Shown: piece after piece, positions 1-8,109 of the stretch
Layout of the letters: each line of letters starts with the position of its first letter
Numbering within the stretch: the first letter of the stretch is position 1
Origin: Burkholderia sp. Nafp2/4-1b
Lineage (GTDB): Bacteria > Pseudomonadota > Gammaproteobacteria > Burkholderiales > Burkholderiaceae
Direction of reading: 5' to 3'
DNA length: 64,000 nucleotides
NCBI RefSeq assembly: GCF_003635165.1
Contig: NZ_ML058597.1
Span: forward strand, 1,038,867-1,102,866
Translations under genes and position numbers: made by a program
Notes under the pieces: model-generated
The model's database searches: none
The model's input: the letters and a program-made list of their open reading frames with translations, nothing else
What the model was told of the DNA's origin: nothing

Positions 1-633
1 ATCGACTCGATCGATCGCGCGCGCCGCCAGATGGGCTACTTCCACAACAGCGGCTATTACGTGGCCGAGGATTTCGACTACGACGGCCTCGTCGGCGGCA
101 GTTCGCCGATGCCGCTGCCGCCGTACGTCGAATGCGCGAAACGGCGCTTCGCGCCGCTGGACGAGCGCGTGCTGTGCGAAGTTTCGCTTGCGTCGCTGCA
201 GCGGCATTTGCGCCGCCTGCCGATCGTCAATCCGGTCGCGGCGTTCCGCCGCAAGTTGCAGATCGATGCGAAATGGCTCGCCGACTCGCCGCTCGATCGC
301 TTTCATGCGTACTCGTTCAATTCGGTGCGACAACTCGGCGCCAACTTCGAACTGTTCGGCCACTACGCGCGCTGGCTGCACGCGAGCGGCTGCATCGGCC
401 CGTTCGCCGAGATCCGGGCCGCCTGCGATCGCATCGCGTCCGAGGCGATGGTGCTGGAATTCCGGCTCGCGCGGGCCTGCTCGCGGGGCAAGGAAGAACG
501 CGGCGATGCGACGCTCGACGCGATCGAAGCGGCCTACACCGACCTGATCGACTGTGCGCGGCGGATCTCGCCGCCGCTGCAGCATGTGGTGCCCGTTCGC
601 GCGAACGCGTCCGCCGTGCCGGTGATGCGGTGA
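1..633 (+). CDS. DUF1839-like protein, 5' end cut off by window
   Basis: The reading frame is open from the first base, so the gene starts upstream; the first in-frame ATG is at 31. The 210 visible residues are soluble, with no signal peptide or membrane segment, and rich in Arg, Ala and aromatic residues (for example YFHNSGYYVAEDFDYDG near the start). From memory it resembles the DUF1839 family. In Burkholderia and Bradyrhizobium these genes sit beside amino acid:[carrier protein] ligases, a small carrier protein, an acyl-CoA dehydrogenase and a glycosidase. The following GH2 gene fits that pattern. No biochemical role can be read from the sequence. The stop TGA at 631-633 overlaps the GTG start of the next gene, so the two are translationally coupled. 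Confidence 0.6.
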   Translation: MDSIDRARRQMGYFHNSGYYVAEDFDYDGLVGGSSPMPLPPYVECAKRRFAPLDERVLCEVSLASLQRHLRRLPIVNPVAAFRRKLQIDAKWLADSPLDRFHAYSFNSVRQLGANFELFGHYARWLHASGCIGPFAEIRAACDRIASEAMVLEFRLARACSRGKEERGDATLDAIEAAYTDLIDCARRISPPLQHVVPVRANASAVPVMR

Positions 634-3104
634 CGCGCGCCCGCACCGCGCCCGCGTGGTCGATGCTCGCCACGGCCGCGGGCGCCGTGCGCGGGCCGCT
701 CGATCTCCCCGCCGACGGCTGGATCGCGGCGCCCGTACCCGGCACGGTCGCGCAAGCGCTCGCGCTGGCCGGCCGGCCCGACGAGACGGCGATGCTCGAC
801 GAGCGCGACTACTGGTATCGCGTCGAACTGCGCGGACACGGGCCGCGCGTGCTGCGCTTTCACGGCCTCGCGACGCTCGCCGACGCATGGCTCGACGACA
901 CGCTGCTCCTGCGCTCGGAGAGCATGTTCGTCGCGCACGACGTGAGCGTGTCGCTCGATGGCACACACTGTCTGACCATCCACTTCCGCGCGCTCGCGCC
1001 GCATCTGCGCGCTGTGCGTGCACCGCACCGCGCCCGCTGGCGCACGCGGCTGGCGGAACCGGCGACGCTGCGCACCGTTCGCACGTCGCTGCTCGGCTAC
1101 ATGCCCGGCTGGTTTCCGCGCTGCGTGCCGACCGGACCGTGGCGGCCCGTCGACGTGCTCGATCCCGCCGACGGCCCCGTGCTCGCCCATTGCGACCTGC
1201 ATGCGCGCGTCGACGGCGACACCGGCTGGCTCGACGCCGAGCTCGTGTTCGCCGCGCCGCTGCCCGACGTGTTCGCCGCCCGGCTGTCGTGCGGCGAGCA
1301 CCACGCGACGCTCGAACGCGGCGGGGCCGACCGGCTGCACGCGAGCGTCGCCGTACCGAACGTGCGCCGCTGGTGGCCGCACACGCACGGCGAACCCGTG
1401 CTCTACGACATCGCGCTGCACATCGGCGCCGAACGCCGGACGCTGGGCGCGACGGGCTTTCGCACGATCGAACTGGACGCGGGCGACGACGGCAAGGGAT
1501 TCGGGCTGCGGGTGAACGGCGTGCGCGTGTTCGCACGCGGCGCCTGCTGGAGCAGCGCGACGCCGCGCGCGCTGCACGCGGACGACGCAGCCTATGGCCG
1601 ACTGCTTGGCCTCGCGCGCGACGCCGGGTTCAACATGATTCGGGTCGGCGGCACGATGACCTACGAGGCCGACGCATTCCACGCGTGGTGCGACCGGCTC
1701 GGGCTGCTCGTCTGGCAGGACTTCATGTTCGCGAACTTCGACTATGCGCTCGACGATCGCGGCTTCGCGGATGCCGTCGATCTCGAAGCCGAACAGTTCC
1801 TCACGCGCCATCGGGCGTCGCCGTCACTGGCGGTGCTGTGCGGGGGCAGCGAGATCGCGCAGCAGGCCGCGATGTCGGGGCTCGGGCCGAAACAGCGCTT
1901 CCTCGAGCTGACCGCCGAGCGCCTTGCCGGTCATGCGGCGGCACGGCGGCCGGACACGCTGTATGTACCCGACTCGCCCGACGGCGGTGCGCTGCCGTTC
2001 ATGCCGCGCGAACGCGTGTCGCACTACTACGGCGTCGGCGCATACCTGCGTCCGCTCGACGACGCGCGCCGCGCCGACGTGCGGTTCGCGAGCGAATGCC
2101 TCGCGTTCGCGAACATCCCGTGCGACGCGATGCTCGCGAGCCTCGGCTGGCCGGGCGTGCACGAGCCGCGCTGGAAGGCGGCCGTGCCGCGCGACCCGGG
2201 CACGTCGTGGGATTTCGACGATATCCGCGATCACTATCTGCAGACGCTGTACGACGTCGCGCCCGACCGCTTGCGACGCGAGGATCCGTCGCGCTACTTC
2301 GAGCTGTCGCGCGCGGCGATCGCCGACCTGATGCGCGACACGTTCGCCGAATGGCGGCGCACCGGCTCGCGCTGTGCGGGCGCGCTCGTCTGGCAGTTCC
2401 AGGACGTGATGGCCGGCGCCGGATGGGGCCTGCTCGATTCGACGCATCGACCGAAATCGGCGTGGTATGCGCTGCGCCAGGTGCTGCAGCCGCTGCAGGT
2501 GCTGCTGGTCGACGAAGGGCTGAACGGTCTCGACGTGCATGTAATCAACGAGCGTCCGGCGCCGCTGTCCGCGACCGTCGAGCTGGTCGCGCTGCGCGAC
2601 GGCCGCACGCCGGTCGCGCGGGCCGGCGGCTCGGTCCGGCTCGGCGCGCACGACGCGGTGCGGGTCGGCTCCGCCGAATTGCTCGGGCGCTTCTTCGACT
2701 GGACCTACGCGTATCGCTTCGGCCCGTGCGAGCACGACACCGTCGTCGCGACGCTGCGCGCGGACGACGGTACGCTGCTGTCGCAGGCATTCTACTTTCC
2801 GTCCCGCACGCATCCGGCGGTGTACTCGCGGCGCGAGCCCGGCATCGAGGCTCGCGTGTCGCGCGCCGGCGACACGTGGTACGTCGGCATCGACACGCGG
2901 CACGTCGCACGTCACGTGCAGATCGACGCACCGGGCTTCGTGCCGCGCGACGACTGGTTCGATCTTGCACCCGGCACGCCGGCGCGCGTCGCGCTCGTGC
3001 CGCTCGACCACACCGGTGAACGTGCGGCCGCCGCCACGCCGCCGACCGTCGAGATCCGCGCGGTCAACGCCGCTCGAACCGTGCGCGCGACGCCGGCCGG
3101 CTGA
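630..3104 (+). CDS. glycoside hydrolase family 2 (beta-mannosidase-like) protein
   Basis: An 824-residue protein with the GH2 plan: an N-terminal sugar-binding jelly roll (about 20-170; YWYRVELRG, then LATLADAWLDD), an immunoglobulin-like middle and a TIM barrel (about 290-640). In the barrel, RVGGTMTYEADAFHAWCDRLGLLVWQDFMF is the typical beta-mannosidase core (first residues RVGG, last QDFMF). CGGSEIAQQ sits where the acid/base Glu is expected, and RFASECLAF is a plausible nucleophile region. The GTG start at 630 overlaps the upstream stop (GTGA) and precedes the first homologous residues; ATG 663 is an alternative. There is no signal peptide, so it is probably cytoplasmic. Usual GH2 mannosidases carry CGNNE or a similar motif, so the GGSE form may mean altered substrate. 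Beta-mannosidase activity itself is inference. Confidence 0.8.
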   Translation: MTRARTAPAWSMLATAAGAVRGPLDLPADGWIAAPVPGTVAQALALAGRPDETAMLDERDYWYRVELRGHGPRVLRFHGLATLADAWLDDTLLLRSESMFVAHDVSVSLDGTHCLTIHFRALAPHLRAVRAPHRARWRTRLAEPATLRTVRTSLLGYMPGWFPRCVPTGPWRPVDVLDPADGPVLAHCDLHARVDGDTGWLDAELVFAAPLPDVFAARLSCGEHHATLERGGADRLHASVAVPNVRRWWPHTHGEPVLYDIALHIGAERRTLGATGFRTIELDAGDDGKGFGLRVNGVRVFARGACWSSATPRALHADDAAYGRLLGLARDAGFNMIRVGGTMTYEADAFHAWCDRLGLLVWQDFMFANFDYALDDRGFADAVDLEAEQFLTRHRASPSLAVLCGGSEIAQQAAMSGLGPKQRFLELTAERLAGHAAARRPDTLYVPDSPDGGALPFMPRERVSHYYGVGAYLRPLDDARRADVRFASECLAFANIPCDAMLASLGWPGVHEPRWKAAVPRDPGTSWDFDDIRDHYLQTLYDVAPDRLRREDPSRYFELSRAAIADLMRDTFAEWRRTGSRCAGALVWQFQDVMAGAGWGLLDSTHRPKSAWYALRQVLQPLQVLLVDEGLNGLDVHVINERPAPLSATVELVALRDGRTPVARAGGSVRLGAHDAVRVGSAELLGRFFDWTYAYRFGPCEHDTVVATLRADDGTLLSQAFYFPSRTHPAVYSRREPGIEARVSRAGDTWYVGIDTRHVARHVQIDAPGFVPRDDWFDLAPGTPARVALVPLDHTGERAAAATPPTVEIRAVNAARTVRATPAG

Positions 3105-3187
3105 CGCGGCCGGCGCGCCGCACCGGCGCCGGGATCGTGTCGGAATTGGCGGATCACGCGCGCGATCGCGCAGCCGCGCCGCGCACG

Positions 3188-4579
3188 TCAGTCCGACGAC
3201 CCGGTGCCGCGCGGCCGCTCGATTCCATACGCTTCCATCCACCGATACAGCGTCGCGCGCGACACGCCAAGTTCGCGCGCGGAAGCGGCGACCCGTCCGC
3301 GCGTGCGCAGCAACGCGGTTTCGATCGCTTCGCGCTCGATCGACTTGCGGATGTCGGCGACCGACGGCGACGCCGCGTCGAGACAGTATTCGAGTTCGAG
3401 ATCCTGCGCGGTGATCAAGCGCCCTTCCGTCATCACGACCGCGCGCCGCACGCGGTTGATCAGTTCGCGGACGTTGCCCGGCCAGTCGTGCTTGTAGAGC
3501 GCCGTGATCGCGTCCGTCGAGAAGCCGCGCACGCGATGGCGCGCGTCGCCGCGGAAACGTTCGAGCATGTGATGCGCGAGCAGTTCGATGTCCTTGCCGC
3601 GCGCGCGCAGCGGCGGCTGGTCGATGCGCATCACGCACAGGCGGTGGAACAGGTCCGCGCGAAACCGCCCTTCTTCCATCGCTTCGCGCAGGTCGACGTG
3701 CGTCGCGGAGACGATGCGCACGTCGACCGGCACCGGATCGCTGCCGCCGAGGCGATGAATCGAGCGCTCCTGCAGGAAGCGCAGCAGGCTCGCCTGGCTC
3801 TCGTGCGGCAGGTCGCCGATTTCGTCGAGCAGCAGCGTGCCGCCGTTCGCGGCTTCGACGTAGCCGATCTTGCGCGCGTTCGCGCCGGTGAACGCGCCGC
3901 GCTCGTAGCCGAACAGTTCGGATTGCAGCAGGTGCGGCGGAATCGCACCGCAATTGACCGCGACGAACGGCCCGTTGCGCCGTTCCGAATGACGATGGAT
4001 CGCGACGGCCGTCAGTTCCTTGCCCGTTCCCGTCTCGCCGAACACGAACACCGGTGCGTCGGTGCGCGCGAAGCGCCGCACCGTATCGAACAGCCGCAGC
4101 ATCGCGCTGCAGGTGCCGACAATGCCGTGCTCCTCCGATTCGAGGCGTTCGCGATCGCGTGCGAACAGGCATTCCATCCCGTACGCATGGCCGACGGTAT
4201 CGGCGATTCGCTGATGCGACGCGGGCAACGTGATGTAGTCGAAACAATAGTCGCGCAACAGCGCGCGCACGTTCGGCGAGGCGGTCTGACCGGCCTCGAC
4301 CAGCGCGACCCACACGACATCGCGCATCGACGCGCAGGTGGACGCGATGCTGCCGATCGCGTCGGCGTGGCCGCCGCTCAGATCGAGGATGCCGCAGGTG
4401 ATTTCACCGGAGGTCTCGCGCAGCTCGCTCGCCTGCGCGACGGTCGTCACTTTCCAGTCGCGTCGCGCGAGCTCCTTGCGAAGCATGACGGACGGCGATT
4501 GGGTCCAGTAGATCAGTGGACGCTGCCCGGTAGTCCTACCCCCGCCGGCGCTCTTATCGTGCGCTATTGGCATATTCAT
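3188..4579 (-). CDS. sigma54-dependent transcriptional activator (BerB/VpsR-like)
   Basis: A 463-residue enhancer-binding protein. Residues 20-130 form a receiver-like domain in which no clear phospho-acceptor site is seen, as in VpsR and FleQ-type regulators. The central AAA+ domain has Walker A GETGTGKE (181-188), the sigma54-contacting GAFTGA loop (228-233) and Walker B LLLDEIGD (249-256). The C terminus (about 427-455) is a Fis-type helix-turn-helix ([19 protein letters not shown]). It should activate RNA polymerase-sigma54 promoters by ATP hydrolysis. Its position at the edge of an exopolysaccharide locus matches BerB of B. cenocepacia, which I recall as a c-di-GMP-binding partner of RpoN controlling biofilm polysaccharide; c-di-GMP binding here is inferred. 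ATG 4579 has a weak ribosome site; ATG 4573 is an alternative. Confidence 0.9.
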   Translation of the reverse strand: MNMPIAHDKSAGGGRTTGQRPLIYWTQSPSVMLRKELARRDWKVTTVAQASELRETSGEITCGILDLSGGHADAIGSIASTCASMRDVVWVALVEAGQTASPNVRALLRDYCFDYITLPASHQRIADTVGHAYGMECLFARDRERLESEEHGIVGTCSAMLRLFDTVRRFARTDAPVFVFGETGTGKELTAVAIHRHSERRNGPFVAVNCGAIPPHLLQSELFGYERGAFTGANARKIGYVEAANGGTLLLDEIGDLPHESQASLLRFLQERSIHRLGGSDPVPVDVRIVSATHVDLREAMEEGRFRADLFHRLCVMRIDQPPLRARGKDIELLAHHMLERFRGDARHRVRGFSTDAITALYKHDWPGNVRELINRVRRAVVMTEGRLITAQDLELEYCLDAASPSVADIRKSIEREAIETALLRTRGRVAASARELGVSRATLYRWMEAYGIERPRGTGSSD

Positions 4580-5846
4580 AACGAACCATCACTTTCTCCA
4601 CTCCGCGAACCGTTCGCGTGCGCTGCGGGCGGCGGCGCATGGCCGCCTGTCCGCGCTGCGTTTCTGCAGCTTTGGCGAAGATCGAAACTGCACACGGCCA
4701 GCGCCCCGGAGGTCGAACCGGATGTCATCCGGCCTCGTTGTCATCGAACTCGAAGGGAACGCACGCGGGAGCCACGGCGTTCCGGCTTTGATGCGACGCG
4801 CCGTCAGGCGGAACACGTCGGCAAACGGAAATTCCGTCCGCATTTGCGTCGCGTCGTACACGACAGCCGCGCCCGATGCTGAACCGGACGGCAGCCAACC
4901 CGCTTTCGGAATGGCTGCCTCATTTCATCCGCTCCTGAATTTACACCCCGTATCGAGATGGCCTTGTTACCAAACGATAAACATCGATTCAGCCGGTTAC
5001 GCTGCCGCCCCGGCGGCGCCGCGCGTGTTTAGCGACCCAGATTTGATTATCTACGACCATTCCCGTCAATCAGTGGCAAATACTACTTTTCTGCAAGATT
5101 GGTGCCGCCCATTGCCCGCGATTCGCGCCGAAATCGGACTGAAAGGCCGGGCAGCCTGTTTCGCGTGTCGGTAATCGCGTGCGCGCGCAACATCAGGATG
5201 ACACATCGGGCCCGGGTTGCACCGCGCGCGTTCGTTACAACACCGTAACGAAGCGGCACGTATCGACTGGCGCCGCGACGTCGCAGCGCCATGCCGGGTC
5301 GGCCCGCATGCAAATTGAAAGAAACCGAACAACGCTCGCCGGCAGGACGCGCATGCCGGCCGGCGTGCCCACTCGACGGAGTGCGAATCAAAGCGACGCG
5401 CACGCGAGGAAATCGAGGAAGCAGCGGGACGGGCCTGTGAGCAACAGCCGATCCTGTGCGCGCGGCACCACAATGCACGACCGGCTCGTCGTGAGCGATC
5501 GCAATTCTCAAGTCCCACCCCCGGTTTTTCAATCGCGTTCGATGCGGACCGCCCGTGCGGCGCGTGTCTCGCGTGTGTCTCTCGCGTCTCGTTTCACAGC
5601 GGCTCGTCGCGACGGACCCATTATCGGAAAGCCCATGTCCGGCCGTTGTGTGCTACCGCACCTTGCCACGCTCGCGGCATCCGCCGGCGCCAAGCGGCCG
5701 GCACCGGCCACGCGAAACCGGAGCATGAGTACGCTTTCGAACAGACCGGCGCGCGTCGCGTCCGCATCATGGATGTCACCGAGCCGCACCGAACGAACGC
5801 GTTCGTGCGGCTCGGCGTGCTGAAGGCTTCACACGAGGACAGCATC
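4580..5846. promoter_or_regulatory. 1.27-kb non-coding control region of the polysaccharide locus
   Basis: No convincing gene lies between the divergent regulator and acetyltransferase. Open frames here look like chance frames of high-GC DNA and lack ribosome sites. The stretch 4920-5110 is clearly AT-richer than its surroundings, as expected for a promoter region. A perfect interrupted palindrome lies at 5231-5252. I looked for sigma54 sites (GG, ten bases, GC) and saw no good match on the plus strand. Its length suggests several regulatory sites. Confidence 0.5.
5231..5252. promoter_or_regulatory. 22-bp interrupted palindrome, CRP/FNR-like operator candidate
   Basis: Perfect 8-bp arms TTCGTTAC and GTAACGAA are separated by AACACC. 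Eight-six-eight is the geometry of CRP/FNR-family sites. It lies 595 bp before the acetyltransferase start, in the control region of the polysaccharide locus. A CRP/FNR-family c-di-GMP sensor (BerA, Bcam1349) controls the related locus in B. cenocepacia, as I recall; binding of such a protein here is inference. Confidence 0.4.
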
Positions 5847-6431
5847 ATGGAATGGCAATGTTGTGAATTCGAACATCTGAGCGCCGTCGATCTTTATGCA
5901 ATCCTGCGCTCCCGCAACGCGGTGCTGGTGGTCGAGGATGCACACACGCATCTGGACATCGACGGCAAGGATGCACACGCGCTCCACGTGTTCGCGCGCA
6001 TGCACCACGGCGATACGATGGAAGTCGTCGCCTACGCACGCGTGCTGCCCGGCGACGACGTCGATCCGGACGTCGTGATCGACAAGGTGCTGACGAGCGA
6101 GGCGTGCCGCGACGATCGCATGCTCGAGCAGCTGATGCAGCGCGCGCTGACGGCCGCGCAGGCCGCATGGCCCGACGTCGCGGTACGCACGCACGTCCCC
6201 GCGCAGCGCCAGGCATTCTACAAACGCTTCGGATTCCGCAAGGCCTACGGGCCTTATCTGGAACAGGGCGCGCCATTCGTCGGCCTCGTCCGGCCCGCGG
6301 ATCGCGCTGCCGGCGCGTTGCGTCAACTGCTGTCCCGCACCGTCTCCGCGCCGCGGCCGAGAAACGAGGACGCGCGCGTGGAAGGCCGCGCGCACAACCG
6401 GCTGTCCGCCGATACCGGAGCCAATCGATGA
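5847..6431 (+). CDS. GNAT-family acetyltransferase, ElaA-like
   Basis: A 194-residue protein whose start (MEWQCCEFEHLSAVDLYAI) closely follows the ElaA subfamily of GCN5-type N-acetyltransferases. The acetyl-CoA-binding beta-alpha-beta region is around 60-110, and the C-terminal VRTHVPAQRQAFYKRFGF (about 112-130) is the conserved GNAT motif with the YKRFGF strand. ATG 5847 was chosen because homology begins exactly there and GAGGA lies nine bases upstream; frames starting at 5646 or 5769 only add unrelated residues. The 3' end overlaps manC (ATGA), so it is cotranslated with the GDP-mannose enzyme. It may acetylate a polysaccharide precursor or a protein; the substrate cannot be seen. The last 45 residues are an Arg-rich, probably disordered tail. 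Confidence 0.85.
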   Translation: MEWQCCEFEHLSAVDLYAILRSRNAVLVVEDAHTHLDIDGKDAHALHVFARMHHGDTMEVVAYARVLPGDDVDPDVVIDKVLTSEACRDDRMLEQLMQRALTAAQAAWPDVAVRTHVPAQRQAFYKRFGFRKAYGPYLEQGAPFVGLVRPADRAAGALRQLLSRTVSAPRPRNEDARVEGRAHNRLSADTGANR

Positions 6432-8053
6432 CCGCCACCTTGCGCCCGGTGCCTGAGCCCGAGCTGCCCTGCATCCTGCCCGTCATTCTCGCCGGTGGCT
6501 CCGGCACGCGGCTCTGGCCGCTGTCGCGCGAACAGTACCCGAAGCAGCTGATCGAGCTGACCTCGAACGAGTCGCCGCTGTCGGCGACCGCGCGCCGCCT
6601 GAACGGCATCGCGAATGCGTCGCTCGGCAACACGCTGCTGCTCGTATGCGGTGAACAGCATCGCCTCATGAGCGCCGCGCAGGTGCTCGGGCGCGCGGCG
6701 CCGGCCCGCATCCTGCTCGAACCGGCCGCACGCAATACGGCGCCTGCGCTCACGCTCGCGGCGCTCGATGCCAGCGCGCTCGCGGACGATCCCGTGCTGG
6801 CCGTCATGCCGGCCGATCACGTGATCGGCGACGTCGCTGCGTTCCAGGAAGCGGTCGGGCGCGCGGCGCGCTATGCGCAGGAAGGCGCGATTGTCACGCT
6901 GGGGGTACTGCCGCGCCGTGCGGAAACCGGGTACGGCTACATCCAGGTCGGCGAGCCGCGCGCCGGCCGCCTCGGCGGCCAGGGTGGCTATGCGATCGGG
7001 CGCTTCGTCGAAAAGCCGAACGCCGCGCTCGCCGAGCGTTACCTGCACTCGGGCGACTACTGGTGGAACAGCGGCATTTTCGTCACGCGCGCGTCGATCT
7101 GGCTAAAGGCGATCCGTGCGCTCGCGCCCGGCATCCATGCCGCGTGCGACGCCGCATGGCGCGCGGGGATCGCCGAGGATCCGTTCTTCCGGATCGACGC
7201 GACGGCCTTCGACGCGTGCCCGTCGGACTCGATCGATTATGCGGTCATGGAGCGCCTGTCCGAGAGCCCGGAGCTCGGCATCGAAGGGATCGTCGTGCCG
7301 CTTTCGGCCGGCTGGTCGGACGTCGGCACCTGGGATGCGATCTGGGAGATCATGCCGAAGGACGACCAGGGCAACGTCGCGCGCGGCCCGGTCGTCTTCG
7401 AGGAAACGCAGGACAGCCTCGTGCGTTCGGAAGGCCGCCTGATCGCATGTGTCGGGATGAAGGACGTCGTCGTGATCGAAACGCCCGATGCGGTGCTGGT
7501 CGCGAACAAGCACGACGTACAGCGCGTGAAAGACATCGTCACGCGCCTGAAGACCGAGCGCCGCCCGCAGGCGAGCGAACACCGCAAGGTGCGGCGACCG
7601 TGGGGGCATTACGACTCGATCGATCTCGGCGAACGGTTCCAGGTCAAGCGGATCGTCGTCGAACCCGGCAAGCAGCTGTCGCTGCAGATGCACTATCACC
7701 GTGCCGAGCACTGGATCGTCGTGCGCGGCACCGCGAAAGTCACACGCGGCACCGAGAGCTTCCTGCTCAGCGAGAACGAATCGACCTACATTGCCGTCGG
7801 CGAAGTCCACCGGCTTGAGAATCCCGGCCGGATCCCGCTCGAGATCATCGAGGTGCAGTCGGGCAACTATCTGGGCGAAGACGATATCGTGCGGTTCGAC
7901 GATCAGTATGGACGGCCGGTCGTCGGGACCGCGCAACCGCACTCAAGCACAGCCGTCGTCCCGCCGACGCCGGTCGCACCGCGCTCCCGGCGTGAACCGG
8001 GCGAACCGGGCGAGCCGCAGGCGGAAGCGGCGGAACGCGACGTGGTCAGATAG
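6428..8053 (+). CDS. manC: mannose-1-phosphate guanylyltransferase / mannose-6-phosphate isomerase
   Basis: A 541-residue type II bifunctional enzyme. The nucleotidyltransferase domain (about 15-300) has the signature LAGGSGTRLWPLSR (21-34) and the sugar-phosphate-binding VEKP (194-197). The cupin phosphomannose isomerase domain starts near RPWGHY (about 390) and continues with PGKQLSLQMHYHRAEHW, carrying the metal-binding His residues. It supplies GDP-mannose for mannosyl transfer in the polysaccharide. The length exceeds the usual 470-510 because of a tail of about 45 residues rich in Pro, Arg and Glu that is not part of the known fold. ATG 6428 overlaps the preceding stop. Homologues in cepacia-complex bacteria are BceA and the Bep locus enzyme. 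Function is firm; use by this locus is inferred from position. Confidence 0.95.
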   Translation: MTATLRPVPEPELPCILPVILAGGSGTRLWPLSREQYPKQLIELTSNESPLSATARRLNGIANASLGNTLLLVCGEQHRLMSAAQVLGRAAPARILLEPAARNTAPALTLAALDASALADDPVLAVMPADHVIGDVAAFQEAVGRAARYAQEGAIVTLGVLPRRAETGYGYIQVGEPRAGRLGGQGGYAIGRFVEKPNAALAERYLHSGDYWWNSGIFVTRASIWLKAIRALAPGIHAACDAAWRAGIAEDPFFRIDATAFDACPSDSIDYAVMERLSESPELGIEGIVVPLSAGWSDVGTWDAIWEIMPKDDQGNVARGPVVFEETQDSLVRSEGRLIACVGMKDVVVIETPDAVLVANKHDVQRVKDIVTRLKTERRPQASEHRKVRRPWGHYDSIDLGERFQVKRIVVEPGKQLSLQMHYHRAEHWIVVRGTAKVTRGTESFLLSENESTYIAVGEVHRLENPGRIPLEIIEVQSGNYLGEDDIVRFDDQYGRPVVGTAQPHSSTAVVPPTPVAPRSRREPGEPGEPQAEAAERDVVR

Positions 8054-8109
8054 GCGCGCGCGTCGTGCGTCGCAGTGTGCGATCGGCGCGCGGCGTGCAT
8101 GCCGCACGA

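Noticed and set aside
534..1811. Long open frame on the minus strand (425 codons) across the GH2 gene
   Set aside because: A shadow frame of a high-GC gene, rich in Arg/Val/His without any domain; the plus-strand frame has a clear GH2 pattern.
3105..3187. GC-rich inverted repeats between the GH2 and sigma54 regulator genes
   Set aside because: Short CCGGC/GCCGG repeats are common by chance here and no T run follows on either strand.
4589..4861. 90-codon minus-strand frame before the sigma54 activator
   Set aside because: No ribosome site, no homology and basic composition expected from non-coding high-GC DNA.
5099..5115. Possible sigma54 promoter (TTGGTGCCGCCCATTGC)
   Set aside because: The spacing between GG and GC is eleven bases instead of the required ten, and the -24 element matches poorly.
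5179..5823. 214-codon plus-strand frame in the control region
   Set aside because: It runs through the palindrome and AT-rich DNA, has Arg/Ser/Thr-rich composition and no ribosome site; looks non-coding.
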